Source: JANNVK01 sp031430435 (GTDB lineage: Bacteria > Acidobacteriota > Blastocatellia > Pyrinomonadales > Pyrinomonadaceae). Taken from it: 64,000 nucleotides of DNA. The notes beneath the pieces are model-generated. The model was not told the origin of the DNA and made no database searches. It was given only the letters and a program-made list of their open reading frames with translations. The stretch lies in NCBI GenBank assembly GCA_031430435.1, contig JANPBM010000110.1, forward strand, positions 1 to 64,000, read 5' to 3'. Of the stretch, positions 36,313 to 45,483 are shown in pieces. Made by a program: the position numbers and the translations under genes. How positions within the stretch are numbered: position 1 is the first letter of the stretch; the number at the start of each line of letters is the position of its first letter.

Positions 36313-36930
36313 TTATTCAGACTTCTTCTTTCCTTGATTTTTGGTTTTATTGATGATTTTGTCTGATTTGATTTCACTTTTTGGCACATTAACAAGGTTC
36401 TTTGTTAAATTCCTGAAATTTTCAAATTCAGCAGGAGTTTCTGCATTTGTTGCATTTTTTTGTTCCATATTTAGTCTAGGTCGTTTAAGTATCACTTTAA
36501 CATAGCCATAAAACTCGCCTTCCAAGCTCTCTAAAGTCTTATGTTCTATGTCTATGCCATATCCAAGTTTACTTGTCCAAAATCCATTTTCTTTCTGTCG
36601 TGCGGCGTGTTCGCATGTGCCATATTCATTAACATAAAAAGCTATTTTCTCTATTCCGTCTTCGTAGTCGGGCGAATCAGCGATTTCTTTGTATTGAACA
36701 TAGCCATAGTTATCAATAAAATTATTAACTAACGGCGAGTTATCACCGTTAAACCACAAACAATGACCTGTACCATCTTTTGATGGTTCCCAACGGTTAC
36801 TGTTATCGCCTCCCGCCCAAGCAAAGCAATTGTACCGAATTTCTTTTTCACTCGTCTTACGCCAATCATCATTTGCAAGTTTGGGAAAAAATTCTAAAAC
36901 TTTTAAAATCTCTGCTTCTTCTTCCGTCAT
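36313..36930 (-). CDS. DUF7689-like hypothetical protein
   Basis: 205 residues, no signal or membrane segment. Features I associate with this family are YNCFAWAGGDNSNRWEPS near residue 33, KIAFYVNEYGTCEHAARQ, GFWTSKLGYGIDIEH and LEGEFYGYVKVILKRP, with Cys and His residues that could form a hydrolase-like site. The C-terminal 45 residues are a Lys/Asn-rich tail. It is the last gene of a three-gene operon, 6 nt after the preceding stop. Function unknown. Confidence 0.68.
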   Translation of the reverse strand: MTEEEAEILKVLEFFPKLANDDWRKTSEKEIRYNCFAWAGGDNSNRWEPSKDGTGHCLWFNGDNSPLVNNFIDNYGYVQYKEIADSPDYEDGIEKIAFYVNEYGTCEHAARQKENGFWTSKLGYGIDIEHKTLESLEGEFYGYVKVILKRPRLNMEQKNATNAETPAEFENFRNLTKNLVNVPKSEIKSDKIINKTKNQGKKKSE

Positions 36931-36936
36931 TTTAGT

Positions 36937-37395
36937 CTATTTAGAGATATAGCCTTTTTCTTTGCCCCATTTAACCCAATAGTCAACTAGACCGTCTAAA
37001 GATAGCCTTGCCGTTTGATGGTCTTCACCCGAAAGAAGCTCTAACGCATAAAACCATCCTTGTATAGGTTCTTTTTGAATATCTTCCAATATGAACGGAA
37101 TCGCAGGGTCGCCCATAGTTAAGATTTTGTGAAACGTCCTATGTGCTATTTGTTGCCTTTCGAGTGAAAAGTGCCAAGTAGCTTTTTTCCAGTTTGCGGA
37201 TAGTTCGTTAAACCTTTGGCGTTCTGTCCGTTGTTGCTTACTCTCTTGAATGACTGGCATTGCTTGAGAGTTATACCAAAGAGATTTCCCATATTGCTTA
37301 ATGATACTCTCGTCACCTTTCCTGAACTTTTCATCCAACTCTTTCGATATTTTAGGGAAATGCTTGCTTTTTATCGTACAAGTAAATGGCTTCAT
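36937..37395 (-). CDS. Hypothetical protein, partner of the DUF7689-like gene
   Basis: 152 residues, cytoplasmic. The core WKKATWHFSLERQQIAHRTFHKILTMGDPAIPFILEDI followed by WFYALELLSGEDH and a final WVKWGKEKGY is a pattern I have seen in uncharacterised proteins encoded near DUF7689 genes. AAGAGGTG precedes ATG 37395; an upstream GTG at 37404 overlaps that ribosome site and is rejected. The ATG is one base after the stop of the upstream gene, indicating coupled translation. Confidence 0.68.
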   Translation of the reverse strand: MKPFTCTIKSKHFPKISKELDEKFRKGDESIIKQYGKSLWYNSQAMPVIQESKQQRTERQRFNELSANWKKATWHFSLERQQIAHRTFHKILTMGDPAIPFILEDIQKEPIQGWFYALELLSGEDHQTARLSLDGLVDYWVKWGKEKGYISK

Positions 37396-37396
37396 A

Positions 37397-38017
37397 TTAT
37401 TCACCTCTTAATTTAATAAGGCTATTTGTAATTTCGCTAAGGTTTAAAGCGTAATCTTGGTAATTAAAACTTGCTAAATCTATCTTTTCATTTGCGGTAT
37501 AAATGATGCCGATGTTATCACCGCGAGACATTATGTTAATCCTGAAACTCTTAGAGCCGTTTGGGACTTCAATATCATATCCGGTTACTTTTGCGTCCTT
37601 AAGATGAACACCTCCAACTAATAACGGATAGTTTAAGTCAATTAAAGGTTCGTACTTACCTCCAAACTCAAACAGAGCCGTAATATTTGCATCTGGTACT
37701 GAATCATTAAAAAAAGAAGCAATCCAACTAACACAGCCTTCTAAGTAAGGCGGTCGCACATCTTCATCATGGTTTTCACCTTGCCTAAAACTAATATTAA
37801 TTCTACTTTCGTCTTTATCTAAAACAACAAGCATATGGCTATGCTCTTTTTTTGTTTTATTTTTACTTCCAAAAGACAAAGGGAAAATACGTGGAAAACT
37901 TTTTTTCCTTGTTTCGCCGATGTCTTTTAAAAAGGCTCTTGTATTGAACATTGCCTCATTAAAATCAATGTCAATCGTTAAAAAAAGACAATTCAGTTTT
38001 TTTATACTAATAGCCAT
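37397..38017 (-). CDS. Hypothetical protein, first gene of the three-gene accessory operon
   Basis: 206 residues with no recognised domain, signal or membrane helix. A regular alternation of strands (MLVVLDKDESRINISFRQ; GGVHLKDAKVTGYDIEV; SFRINIMSRGDNIGIIYTA) suggests a beta-rich fold. Codon choice is more AT-rich than in the housekeeping genes around, as for the next two genes and the transposase. The 195-nt upstream gap (38018-38212) is very AT-rich with no clear feature. Confidence 0.6.
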   Translation of the reverse strand: MAISIKKLNCLFLTIDIDFNEAMFNTRAFLKDIGETRKKSFPRIFPLSFGSKNKTKKEHSHMLVVLDKDESRINISFRQGENHDEDVRPPYLEGCVSWIASFFNDSVPDANITALFEFGGKYEPLIDLNYPLLVGGVHLKDAKVTGYDIEVPNGSKSFRINIMSRGDNIGIIYTANEKIDLASFNYQDYALNLSEITNSLIKLRGE

Positions 38018-38212
38018 CGTTCATATTAGACGTAATTGCGTGTTTAAAAGTTGCATTTTGTAGTTAATCACTACTTTGTTAGAATATCAAGTTTGTAGCT
38101 TCAAAATCAACATCAAGTTGCTAGTTTCACTAATGCAACCTATTACTAAACTTAATACTTAGAGTTTTGGTTCTAGGTGAGCCAAGTATATTATTGCCAA
38201 AATAAGATACTT

Positions 38213-38587
38213 CTAACTGTCATTTTCGGAAGTTTGCTCATCGGCAACCCACGCGACAAAAAGTCTGAGCCAACTTTCGATTTGCTCGTTGATGGTAACG
38301 CCAATGCGAGCCGTGCCGAAAATTGCCGGAGCAATTCGCGCCACACGAGCTTTTACTTCGACCGGAACACCGTCGGGACGATGCGAACGAATATATAAAA
38401 CTTCGCCGGCTTTCACGTCTTGATTAAGATGAAACAATGCTCCCGAAGTAGAAATATCATCGGTTTCAGTCGGTTCGCTCCACGCGGCACCGTCGTTGTC
38501 TCTTCCGGAAACAACAATCGGCAGACGTAAAGCCATCCGAAGCGCAAAGCGTTTTTCCTCAAACTGAGGCTGCATAATAGTTGACAT
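38213..38587 (-). CDS. PilZ domain protein
   Basis: 124 residues. R-x3-R-like start (KRFALRMALRLPIVV), then ETDDISTSGALFHL, the (D/N)-x-S-x-x-G element of PilZ domains that binds cyclic di-GMP, and a beta-barrel with EVKARVARIAP and ARIGVTI. It is a stand-alone PilZ protein, probably a c-di-GMP effector or a non-binding adaptor, since the first Arg motif is spread out. Confidence 0.8.
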   Translation of the reverse strand: MSTIMQPQFEEKRFALRMALRLPIVVSGRDNDGAAWSEPTETDDISTSGALFHLNQDVKAGEVLYIRSHRPDGVPVEVKARVARIAPAIFGTARIGVTINEQIESWLRLFVAWVADEQTSENDS

Positions 38588-38792
38588 TACAAAATACGCC
38601 CGAACAAGTAACTTCTGTTAAAACTTAAAAATTATTTTAACACGAAAATCATTAAAAAAAGCAACAACTTTTTTATTGCTTAGAAATAAGGCTGACAAAA
38701 TTATTTTCAGAGTGAAAATAGACTTGTAGATATTCTAACAAAAACTCGAATTTATTCAACAAGCTAAATTCGACTATGTATTCAACGAAAGA

Positions 38793-38798
38793 TATAAT
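38793..38798 (+). promoter_or_regulatory. Consensus -10 box directly before trxB
   Basis: TATAAT at 38793-38798 lies 8 nt before the trxB ATG; a weak -35 TCGACT sits 17 nt further up (38770-38775). No ribosome site is present, so trxB mRNA is predicted to be leaderless or to have a leader of one or two bases. Confidence 0.5.
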
Positions 38799-38806
38799 CA
38801 AAAAAT

Positions 38807-39784
38807 ATGAGTAATACTGAAATTCATCGCAAAGTAGTAATTCTGGGTTCGGGTCCGGCAGGTTTAACCGCTGCCATTTATGCGGCGCGAGCCGAACTGA
38901 GTCCAATGGTTATCGAAGGTCCGCAACCCGGCGGACAATTAACGATTACAACCGATGTCGAAAATTATCCGGGTTTTGCCAAAGGAATTATGGGACCCGA
39001 ATTAATGGACGAATTTCGCGATCAAGCGACCCGATTCGGGACGGAAATATTGAACGTGTGGATCGATAAAGTTGATTTATCGGCACGCCCGTTTACGCTT
39101 TTCGGCAAAGAAAGTGTTGACAGCACAGAGGTTACGACTGTTATCAAAGCCGAAACATTGATTATTTCGACAGGTGCGTCGGCAAAATGGATCGGCGTTA
39201 AAGGCGAAGAACCTGTTCCCGTTGGTTTAGGCGGAAACGGCGTTTCGGCGTGTGCAACGTGCGACGGATTTTTCTTTCGCGGAAAACCGATTGTCGTTGT
39301 CGGCGGCGGCGATACGGCGATGGAAGAAGCCACATTTTTGACAAAATTTGCGTCAAAAGTTACGGTTGTTCACCGCAAAGACACGCTTCGGGCATCGAAA
39401 ATTATGCAAGAACGAGCGTTGAAAAACGAAAAAATCGAGTTTATGTGGAATACTGAAGTCCGCGAAATTCTCGGCGAACAATCAACCGGCGTAACGGGAA
39501 TCAAAACTTTTAACAACCAAACCAACGAAGAAGCGATTTTTCCGTGTGAAGGAGTTTTTGTCGCCATCGGACATAAACCGAACACGGATTTATTCAAAGA
39601 TTGGCTGGAAATGGATGAAATCGGTTATCTGAAAACCGAAGGAAGCACGATGAAAACCAACATTGACGGCGTTTTTGCGTGCGGCGATGCCCAAGACTCA
39701 TATTATCGGCAAGCAATTACCGCCGCAGGTTCGGGCTGTATGGCGGCGATTGACGCGGAAAGATTTTTATCGGAACACGAATGA
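38807..39784 (+). CDS. trxB: Thioredoxin reductase
   Basis: Transfers electrons from NADPH through FAD and a CxxC disulfide to thioredoxin. FAD motif VVILGSGPAGLTAAIYAARAEL, QPGGQLTITTDVENYPGF, active-site CATCDG, NADPH motif VVVGGGDTAMEEA, and C-terminal FACGDAQDSYYRQAITAAGSGC. 325 residues, standard low-Mr type. Confidence 0.96.
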   Translation: MSNTEIHRKVVILGSGPAGLTAAIYAARAELSPMVIEGPQPGGQLTITTDVENYPGFAKGIMGPELMDEFRDQATRFGTEILNVWIDKVDLSARPFTLFGKESVDSTEVTTVIKAETLIISTGASAKWIGVKGEEPVPVGLGGNGVSACATCDGFFFRGKPIVVVGGGDTAMEEATFLTKFASKVTVVHRKDTLRASKIMQERALKNEKIEFMWNTEVREILGEQSTGVTGIKTFNNQTNEEAIFPCEGVFVAIGHKPNTDLFKDWLEMDEIGYLKTEGSTMKTNIDGVFACGDAQDSYYRQAITAAGSGCMAAIDAERFLSEHE

Positions 39785-39868
39785 GTTAAACTGCTTCGCT
39801 TTGCAGTCTGACCATAAAAAGCGGAGCAACTTAGTTTCTCGTCATAAACACAGTAAAATCTATACTTT

Positions 39869-42800
39869 ATGAGTAGCAACTCAATAACATTTGACGATTT
39901 TCAGTTGGATATTAAAAACAACGTACTTTCAAAGAACGGAGCAGAGTTAAATCTCACCAAAAAATCTGCTCAAATTCTTTCATATCTGGCAACTAATCAT
40001 CAAAAAATAACACCTGCGGAATTTTTGTTAAAAGAGTTTTGGAAAGACTCTTACGCGACCGAAGCCGTTTTAATGGTAAATATTTCGACGCTCAGGAAAA
40101 CTTTGGGCAAAAAACCCGACGGCGAAGAATATATTGTCAATAAACCGCGTCAAGGATATTATTTTAATGCTCAGACTTTGCCGACAGAAGAAATCACAGA
40201 AACAGATAAGAGTTCGTTAAAGAATCAAGTTAATTTTTACCAATTTGTCGGACGCGACAGCGAGATAAATTTACTTGAAAATGAATATAAACGTTTTATC
40301 GGCGGAAAAGGAAAAACAATTCTGTTGCAAGGCGAAGCCGGAATCGGAAAAACCACGCTTATCAAAGAATTTATTAAATTGCTCGACAAATCGAAACAGA
40401 AAATTGTTTTTTCGCAATTTCATCATTATAAACTCGACAAAAATTTTCCGTGCGACTTTTTTTACAAGATAATTTGGAAAGTTTTGGCAACAGCCGAACA
40501 GACTTATTCATATAATAATTTGGTTGAAAAATTAAAAACAGATTTGAATATTTTTCTTCCGAAGCGACCTGATAATTTTGAAAGTGATTTTTATGTTTCG
40601 GAAAGTTTAGACAATCATCAATACTTAAACGAAACTATCGGCATGATTTTTAGCGAACTCGGCAAAAAACAACCGATTTTTTTAGTTTTTGACGACATTC
40701 ACTTTGCCGATTTTTCGAGTTTGGAAATACTGGAAATTTTAAGAAATATTGCCGAAGAAGCAAATATTTTTATTGTGTTTTCTTCGAGAGACATAAATGA
40801 TTTAACGGCGGAATCCGAATATACGAATTGGTTAAACGCTTTAATTATAAACAGTAAGTTGCAAATTATTAAACTTGAACCGCTTGAAGTTGATTCGTGT
40901 CATAAACTGATTGCAAAGATTTTTGGAAACCAGGAAATTGCTCCGCAAATTCCGCCCGCCGATTTTGAACGCCTATTAAATTTATCGCAAGGAAATCCGT
41001 ATTTTTTAGTCGAAATAATTCGTTGGTTGCTAAAAGAGCGGATTATATATTTTTCGGCAGAATACGTTGGTAAATGGCAATGGCGAAAACTGAGCAAATT
41101 GCCGATTCCTGAATCGTTGATTGAAATAGGTAAGGGGAAAACTAAACAACTGAGCAAAGAAAATACCGACATATTGTCGGCAATCAGTATTTTCGGAACA
41201 TCGTTTCAAATTGAAATAATCGGCAATATTTTCTCGATTGATGAAAAAATCTTAGAATCGGCGGTCAACGAATTTATAAAACTCGGCATTATAATTGAGG
41301 CGGATTTTGCTGATTATGACTTTCAGTTTTCACATTTAATTCAAAGGCAAGTTGTCTATGAATCAATCGAAGTTCCGACAAAAAAACGCTTGCATCAAAA
41401 GATTGCCGATTATTTTGCAAAAACACATCCGAAATCGGAAGATATCGAAATTGTTGCCAAGATATGCGAACACTATAATTTAGCAGAGTTAAGCGGAAAT
41501 ACTTGGAAGTGGAATTTGAAAGCCGGAGAAATACTGACTCATCTGAACAGATGGACAGAAGCTTTGGTTTATCTCGATAAATCAGCAAAAGGAAATAACC
41601 TTACAAAACTTACCCAAACAGAGCTTATTAAATTTCATATTTGCACTAATGAATGTTTTTATAACTTAGAAAGAGTTGATGAGTTTTTAATTGCAAGCGA
41701 AAAACTATACCGTTTTACAATCAACGAAAATTTGGAAACAGTTTCAGGTAAAGCATTATTTTACAAAGCCCGAGGAATGGTTTTTCTCTCAAAATACGAT
41801 GAAGCTCTAAAATTCCTTGACCAAGCAACAGGTTATTTTACCGCTGATGAAAAATCTGAGTATGTTGAAAAGATTTTGTATTTCAAATCTATTTTACTCT
41901 TTAAAGAAGGAAAATATCGTGAAATTATAAAACTAGAAAACCATTTTGGTGTAAGGAAAATGCCTGAAACTGAAACTGAGGCGTTATTTATGAACAATAT
42001 CGCCACTTCTTATTGCTATTTAGGTGAAACAGAGACAGCCAATGAAGTATTAAGATTTGTTCTATATTTCGCTGATTCAAACGATAATAAAAAATTAAAA
42101 GCTAAAGCATACACAATTTCAGCAAACGTTTATATTAGCGAAGGTAAGTATGAAAAAGGTATTTCAACTGCTGGAAAAGCCAAAGAATTAGCGGTTGAAC
42201 TTGATGCTAAAATTTCAATTTACACCGCCGAATACATGATTGCATCGGCAAGAATTGCCCAAGGCATATACAATGAAGGTATTTCTTTAATCACACCTGT
42301 TTTGAAAGATTTTGACGAAATTGGAATGCTGCATGCGGTTGCCGGAGTAAACCATAAACTTGGTTTTGCCTATCGTGAAACAGGCGAACCGGCAAAAGCG
42401 AAAAGAAATCTGAAAAAATCGCTGAAAATTGTCAGAAACGTAGCCGATAAAGACGAAGAAGCGATGAATTTGATTGAATTTGCCAGGTTAGATTATCAAC
42501 AAAATGATTTTGAAAGTATGTTGAAGAACGCCGGTCAAGCATTGGAACTCGGAAATAAAATTGATAATCCACGTTGTATCGGGCTGGCATTGGCAGAATT
42601 GGCGGTTGCCCAAGCAGAATTAAAGCAACACCAACAAGCACTGCAAACCGCCCAAAAAGCTATCGAAATTTTAGGCGAATCAACTTTAATCGAGCGTTGG
42701 CGAGTATTTTTCTCGTATGCAAAAGTTATTTTAATCAACCAAAAACACAAACCTTACAAAGACGTTCAACTGATGAAAAAAGCCGAAGACGCTTTGATTG

Positions 42801-42988
42801 AAACCGTTGAAATTTTAGACGATATTAGAGCAGAGCTTAACCTTGAAAACGGCGAAAACCTTGTCAGATATTCGCAAATTTCAAAGTCAAATTCCGCACC
42901 TGCCCTGTTGCTCGTAAATCTTTGGCAAAAGTCAGGCGAAACCAAGAAGGCTCGCCTGCTTGCGAAAGAGTGGTTTTTGAAGGTTTAG
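39869..42988 (+). CDS. Giant transcriptional regulator: OmpR-type winged helix, AAA+/STAND ATPase, TPR
   Basis: 1039 residues. Residues 1-100 form an OmpR/PhoB-type winged helix (FQLDIKNNVLSKNGAELNLT; YIVNKPRQGYYFNA) without receiver domain. At about 125-410 lies an ATPase with Walker A GEAGIGKTT and Walker B FLVFDDIHFAD. The C-terminal half is a long TPR-type superhelix. This architecture is abundant in acidobacteria; by analogy with SARP/MalT-type STAND proteins it may switch between closed and DNA-bound states on ligand sensing. The effector and targets are unknown. No ribosome site precedes the ATG. Confidence 0.85.
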   Translation: MSSNSITFDDFQLDIKNNVLSKNGAELNLTKKSAQILSYLATNHQKITPAEFLLKEFWKDSYATEAVLMVNISTLRKTLGKKPDGEEYIVNKPRQGYYFNAQTLPTEEITETDKSSLKNQVNFYQFVGRDSEINLLENEYKRFIGGKGKTILLQGEAGIGKTTLIKEFIKLLDKSKQKIVFSQFHHYKLDKNFPCDFFYKIIWKVLATAEQTYSYNNLVEKLKTDLNIFLPKRPDNFESDFYVSESLDNHQYLNETIGMIFSELGKKQPIFLVFDDIHFADFSSLEILEILRNIAEEANIFIVFSSRDINDLTAESEYTNWLNALIINSKLQIIKLEPLEVDSCHKLIAKIFGNQEIAPQIPPADFERLLNLSQGNPYFLVEIIRWLLKERIIYFSAEYVGKWQWRKLSKLPIPESLIEIGKGKTKQLSKENTDILSAISIFGTSFQIEIIGNIFSIDEKILESAVNEFIKLGIIIEADFADYDFQFSHLIQRQVVYESIEVPTKKRLHQKIADYFAKTHPKSEDIEIVAKICEHYNLAELSGNTWKWNLKAGEILTHLNRWTEALVYLDKSAKGNNLTKLTQTELIKFHICTNECFYNLERVDEFLIASEKLYRFTINENLETVSGKALFYKARGMVFLSKYDEALKFLDQATGYFTADEKSEYVEKILYFKSILLFKEGKYREIIKLENHFGVRKMPETETEALFMNNIATSYCYLGETETANEVLRFVLYFADSNDNKKLKAKAYTISANVYISEGKYEKGISTAGKAKELAVELDAKISIYTAEYMIASARIAQGIYNEGISLITPVLKDFDEIGMLHAVAGVNHKLGFAYRETGEPAKAKRNLKKSLKIVRNVADKDEEAMNLIEFARLDYQQNDFESMLKNAGQALELGNKIDNPRCIGLALAELAVAQAELKQHQQALQTAQKAIEILGESTLIERWRVFFSYAKVILINQKHKPYKDVQLMKKAEDALIETVEILDDIRAELNLENGENLVRYSQISKSNSAPALLLVNLWQKSGETKKARLLAKEWFLKV

Positions 42989-42989
42989 T

Positions 42990-44966
42990 TTACTTGTTAG
43001 ATCCGTAACCTCCTTGATAAGCTCCGAAGCCCTCAGTTTGTGGATCAAGTCCATTAGAATCGCGTGGTAATGTTTTCTTAATCAGTAGGTCTGCTATTTC
43101 TCCCTGCTCCTTGGAAACATCTTCTGCAAATTGGTCAATGGCTTCAGGAGCTATCCCGCCTATTGCCCCTGCCGGTATTGCTAAGGGTGGGAATGCAGCT
43201 CCGCTTACCCCTAAAATCCCTGCTGTCAAGTTCTTTAGAGCATCTTTCCTCCTACCTGCATCAGCTCCAATATCAGTCGTAGCAGCCTTAAGCAACCCTG
43301 CGTATGATCCTAATAACCTTGCATTTGCGTGTGCATTTTCCTTTCCGTCTTCACCTACATTTGACTCAAAACGCTTATTAATATCCTCTTTACCGCTATT
43401 TCCTGCTAAAAGACTTCCGATTTGACCACCAATTTTTTGCTGGTCATCTGGATTTCCACTTGACAACATTGACGCTAAATAGCCTTTTAGACTTTCTTTT
43501 TCATTGCCTCTAATCAATCTGTCCAACATTCCTGTAGTGTTGCTTGTGATTATATTTGTTAAAGGATTTGTTATGCTCGCTATAGCTCCTTTTTTATCAG
43601 CTAAAGGAGCAAGGAGATTGTTCTCATCGTTAATTGTTTTTATCTGTCTTACACCTGCTCCAAATACTCTTGCTTTTTCAGAAGCATCTTGTATTCTTGA
43701 AGTTGCTTCTAAAAATCTTGAGAAGATTTTTGTATCTAACTCTGTGGAAGTTGCTTCGCCGGTAAACGGGTTTGTGTTAATTCTTCTTTGTATTGCAACG
43801 TCTGATAGTTTACTGAGTTGCGTATCAGACATGTTTTTTATTGCTGTTTCAAGAGGCTGACCATACATTCGACCCAACATACTTGTTAAAGCTACTGTGG
43901 AATCATTGTCAGTGCCGATTTTTTTTGTAAGTTCTCCGGCATAGTTGACTTTAGTGTCATCAGAGGGGTTGTTTGCAACTCCATTAGCAAGTGCAATCTT
44001 ATCCTCTTCTCTACTGTATGAATCATTGATTTTGGTAAGATTTGTAGCATCTAGTTTTGAACCTAACCCGCCCAATAATTCAGATTTTTCATATTCGTTA
44101 TAACCACCAAGCAATCCATTCGTCTCGTCCGCCCATTTCTTTAGTTCTGCAGGCGAAAGTTTCGATATAACTTTGTTCACATCTTCCTTATCTAGACCAT
44201 TTAGTGTATTTTGAATTGCTTGAAGGTCATCTTTTGTGACATCCCAATCAAGAATATTTTCTTTAAGTCGGTCTTTTATTGTAGTAAGTGCCGCATCAGA
44301 AGCTATGTTTTCATTACCCGGTATCGTTTTAGCCAATTGCTTGACCGTAACATAAACTTCATTACCATAATATAAATTGTTATCGGCATAAGGATGCTGG
44401 CTTGAGAATGATTGTATCGGTCCTTCAGCAATATGATAGCTCATGTTTGACGGCATTGGTTTATCACCAAATAAAGCCGTTTTGACAGCTTGACTGACAG
44501 TAAACCCCCTGTTTATAAGAGCAGTTCTTGCTACATCACCAACTGCTACCATACCGCCCCAAACGACAGTTTTTTTTCCGCCTTCTGTATCGAAAAGACT
44601 TTGATTAGCTGGATTTCTAGCAATAAGTGATTGTTTTGTTTCATCGGATATTCCCTTTTTAAGATATGGGTTAGCGGGACTGAATTCAGGTGGCGAAGCC
44701 GGCGGGGTTGTTTTTGGAGCAATTTGATCGGCTTGCTGATTCAAATTTGCTTTGGTTAAATCAGCTTGAGCATTAAGCTCACCAATTTTGGCGTTTGCTC
44801 CCGCATCGGTAACAGGCGCGGATTGGTTTTCTATACCTGTAACTTGAGAATTTTCTTTGTTCTCAGCAGGATTAACTGCATTTTGTTGTTGAATTTGCTG
44901 TTGTCTGATTTGTTCTTCGATTATTTGATTTTGAACATTTGAATCTACATTGTTTGTAACTGCCAT
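42990..44966 (-). CDS. Large hypothetical protein, unusual repetitive helical architecture
   Basis: 658 residues, start ATG with AAGGAG upstream. The first ~100 residues are low complexity, Gln/Asn-rich (about residues 10-30) and Ala/Pro-rich. The body is helical with repeated short modules about loss of units (KVISKLSPAELKKWADETNGLLGGY; GGLGSKLDATNLTKINDSYS; MLGRMYGQPLETAIKNMSDTQLSKL). A hydrophobic Gly/Ala/Pro-rich stretch (GILGVSGAAFPPLAIPAGAIGGIAP, about 590-615) could enter a membrane. No signal peptide. It looks like large proteins exported by contact-dependent or injection systems, but no secretion gene is near; function unknown. Confidence 0.7.
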   Translation of the reverse strand: MAVTNNVDSNVQNQIIEEQIRQQQIQQQNAVNPAENKENSQVTGIENQSAPVTDAGANAKIGELNAQADLTKANLNQQADQIAPKTTPPASPPEFSPANPYLKKGISDETKQSLIARNPANQSLFDTEGGKKTVVWGGMVAVGDVARTALINRGFTVSQAVKTALFGDKPMPSNMSYHIAEGPIQSFSSQHPYADNNLYYGNEVYVTVKQLAKTIPGNENIASDAALTTIKDRLKENILDWDVTKDDLQAIQNTLNGLDKEDVNKVISKLSPAELKKWADETNGLLGGYNEYEKSELLGGLGSKLDATNLTKINDSYSREEDKIALANGVANNPSDDTKVNYAGELTKKIGTDNDSTVALTSMLGRMYGQPLETAIKNMSDTQLSKLSDVAIQRRINTNPFTGEATSTELDTKIFSRFLEATSRIQDASEKARVFGAGVRQIKTINDENNLLAPLADKKGAIASITNPLTNIITSNTTGMLDRLIRGNEKESLKGYLASMLSSGNPDDQQKIGGQIGSLLAGNSGKEDINKRFESNVGEDGKENAHANARLLGSYAGLLKAATTDIGADAGRRKDALKNLTAGILGVSGAAFPPLAIPAGAIGGIAPEAIDQFAEDVSKEQGEIADLLIKKTLPRDSNGLDPQTEGFGAYQGGYGSNK

Positions 44967-44998
44967 AACTTTTCTCCTTAACTTCTAAAAAATAGTTG

Positions 44999-45101
44999 CC
45001 AAGTTTCATAAAATTCAAAGTTACACGATTATTTTGCCGACAAGGTTGGATAAGCAAAATCGGTTAATAAAATACAAAACTTTTTAGTTTATGAAACTTG
45101 G
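44999..45101. repeat. 14-bp perfect inverted repeat in the upstream region of the 658-residue gene
   Basis: CCAAGTTTCATAAA (44999-45012) and TTTATGAAACTTGG (45088-45101) are exact complements 75 nt apart. They lie 33-135 nt upstream of the minus-strand start at 44966 and could be a looped operator pair or ends of a small element. Further on (45160-45210) TAGATTTTAGG words are repeated in tandem, followed by an orphan GGAGGAAA on the plus strand without an open frame. Confidence 0.55.
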
Positions 45102-45220
45102 AAAGATGGTTATTGTCATCTGTCGCAGTTATCGTAAATCTGAAAACAAAGTTTAGGTTGAACCGGTAGATTTTAGGTAGATTTTAGAAAATTTAGGTAA
45201 TTTTGGAGGAAAATAACTTT

Positions 45221-45370
45221 CTATTGCAAAGTTGAATAGCCGAGATAACCGAGAAGTGTCGGGACAATAATCCAAAGCAAGCCTTTGATAAGGAAAAACA
45301 GAAAACCTGCCACGCCGAAACGTTTAATCAAACCGACTGCCGGGAATTTTCTTTTTTGCCGTTCGCTCAT
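45221..45370 (-). CDS. Small single-pass membrane protein
   Basis: 49 residues from ATG 45370: basic N-terminus (MSERQKRKFPAVGLIKRFG) then one hydrophobic helix (about 20-45, VAGFLFFLIKGLLWIIVPTLL). The 40-residue upstream extension in the open frame is rejected as low in coding character and as overlapping the aldolase start. Similar tiny proteins are seen in proteobacteria and acidobacteria; no function known. Start evidence is weak (TATAGG just before ATG). Confidence 0.5.
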   Translation of the reverse strand: MSERQKRKFPAVGLIKRFGVAGFLFFLIKGLLWIIVPTLLGYLGYSTLQ

Positions 45371-45483
45371 CCTATATAAAAAGTATCGTTTTTTTAAGGT
45401 TTTTGCAACTTTTCGAGATAAAACCGCTTTTGTGATACAATTTACGAAGTTTTTATGACCTGAAATTAGGAGAAATTTATTAA

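Noticed and set aside
39785..39868. Palindromic CTGCTTCGCTTTGCAG between trxB and the giant regulator as a REP copy
   Set aside because: Stem is only four pairs and does not match the GTA-loop palindromes of the RAYT repeats.
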